DNA of 39,797 nucleotides, taken from UBA12068 sp038318455 (GTDB lineage: Bacteria; Patescibacteriota; Minisyncoccia; Moranbacterales; GWC2-37-73). Positions within the stretch are counted from its first letter, which is position 1, and each line of letters begins with the position of its first letter. A program made the position numbers and the translations under genes. The stretch spans positions 1-39,797 of the forward strand of contig JBBQCF010000004.1 in the NCBI GenBank assembly GCA_038318455.1, written 5' to 3'. The notes beneath the pieces were generated by a model that saw only the letters and a program-made list of their open reading frames with translations, made no database searches and was not told the origin of the DNA. This document shows, one piece after another, positions 39,404 through 39,797 of the stretch.

Positions 39404-39797
39404 ATGGACAACATAAATTTACAAACCAAAAAGTTTTTCCTCTATGCCCGCAAATCCACGGACGAACCCGAAAGGCAGGTTTTGAGTATTGAAGCTCAAA
39501 TTTTCGAGCTGAAAGAATACGCACGAAAAGAAAATTTGCAGATCGTCCGTGAATTTGTCGAAAGCAAAACCGCCAAAGAGCCGGGACGAGAAATTTTTAA
39601 TGAAATGGTGGCAGGCATAGAGAAAAACGAAGCAGAAGGAATTTTAGCGTGGCACCCTGATAGATTGGCTCGCAATTCCATAGACGGCGGACGGATTATC
39701 TATCTTGTGGACACTGGCAAAATAACCACGCTAAAATTTCCCACTTTTTGGTTTGACTGCACGCCACAAGGAAAATTTATGTTGTCTATTGCTTTTG
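39404..39797 (+). CDS. Serine recombinase, N-terminal part (cut by window end)
   Basis: 131 residues visible, continuing beyond the window. The resolvase catalytic domain is clear: YARKSTDE with nucleophile Ser18, QVLSIEAQ, and ILAWHPDRLARN with the catalytic Arg pair. The length and the RQVLSIEAQIFELKEYARKE arrangement are those of large serine integrases/transposases of phages and conjugative or mobilisable elements. It marks the edge of a probable mobile element; the tRNA-Ser fragments and the 46-bp palindrome lie just upstream. Confidence 0.88.
   Translation, partial: MDNINLQTKKFFLYARKSTDEPERQVLSIEAQIFELKEYARKENLQIVREFVESKTAKEPGREIFNEMVAGIEKNEAEGILAWHPDRLARNSIDGGRIIYLVDTGKITTLKFPTFWFDCTPQGKFMLSIAF

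Overview
The window is a gene-dense, low-GC (roughly mid-30s percent) chromosomal segment. Single genes and short operons sit close together, mostly on the + strand up to about 22.9 kb and mixed afterwards. The gene set (RNase J with a long N-terminal tail, stand-alone Elp3, cupin-type glucose-6-phosphate isomerase, YvcK/CofD protein, a WTEPT-type secreted protein, SecG, NIF3), the near absence of Shine-Dalgarno sequences, and the many AT-rich octamer spacers fit a Candidate Phyla Radiation (Patescibacteria, Parcubacteria-like) genome. That placement is inference from gene content.

Layout. 0-8.1 kb: NIF3, M16 peptidase, AI-2E-type permease, a nucleotidyltransferase-like protein, SecG, an oligopeptide-binding protein, cupin phosphoglucose isomerase, and a fused nucleotidyltransferase/mannose-6-phosphate-isomerase cupin. 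8.1-10.6 kb: a canonical promoter and a 430-nt structured leader before RNase J. 10.6-13.5 kb: a MacB-like ABC transporter behind duplicated promoters. 13.6-22.9 kb: FolD with a degenerate nucleotide-binding loop, LeuRS, a sugar nucleotidyltransferase, YvcK, an Nramp-like transporter with an N-terminal HTH, a PAP2 phosphatase, a HAD protein and RlmN. 22.9-28 kb: the most unusual region, holding Elp3, a secreted protein behind a promoter with a G9 tract in its spacer, a REP-associated (Y1) transposase, a Trm9-like methyltransferase and PAP2. Six copies of a palindromic element lie here, three of them inside genes in the same reading frame. 28-31.6 kb: a CsoR/CstR-type regulator with a clear operator, a MITE-like element, thioredoxin, thioredoxin reductase, TrpRS and a response regulator. 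31.7-37.4 kb: a membrane-anchored Fn3-like protein, phosphohexomutase, RecG and a two-zinc-finger DksA/TraR-like protein. 37.4-39.8 kb: tRNA-Arg, a membrane protein and tRNA-Ser with broken and inverted tRNA fragments around them, a 46-bp perfect palindrome, a run of hairpins, and the start of a serine recombinase cut by the window end.

The strongest candidates for new biology are: (1) a local REP-like palindrome family around a RAYT transposase that inserts into protein genes and always encodes the peptide GGSTS-x-x-EVEPP, including inside the transposase itself; (2) two copies of a three-way-junction RNA with compensatory changes in all three stems, one ahead of leuS and one free-standing; (3) a poly-G promoter that may phase-vary a surface protein; (4) arrays of 7-, 8- and 9-nt repeats, often in mirrored pairs, between and inside genes; (5) tRNA-derived inverted fragments next to two tRNA genes near a recombinase. 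Functionally, the cupin isomerases, phosphohexomutase and nucleotidyltransferases point to nucleotide-sugar synthesis. Elp3 with a Trm9-like methyltransferase suggests a two-step wobble-uridine modification, and the CstR-like regulator with trxA/trxB suggests a thiol-stress module.
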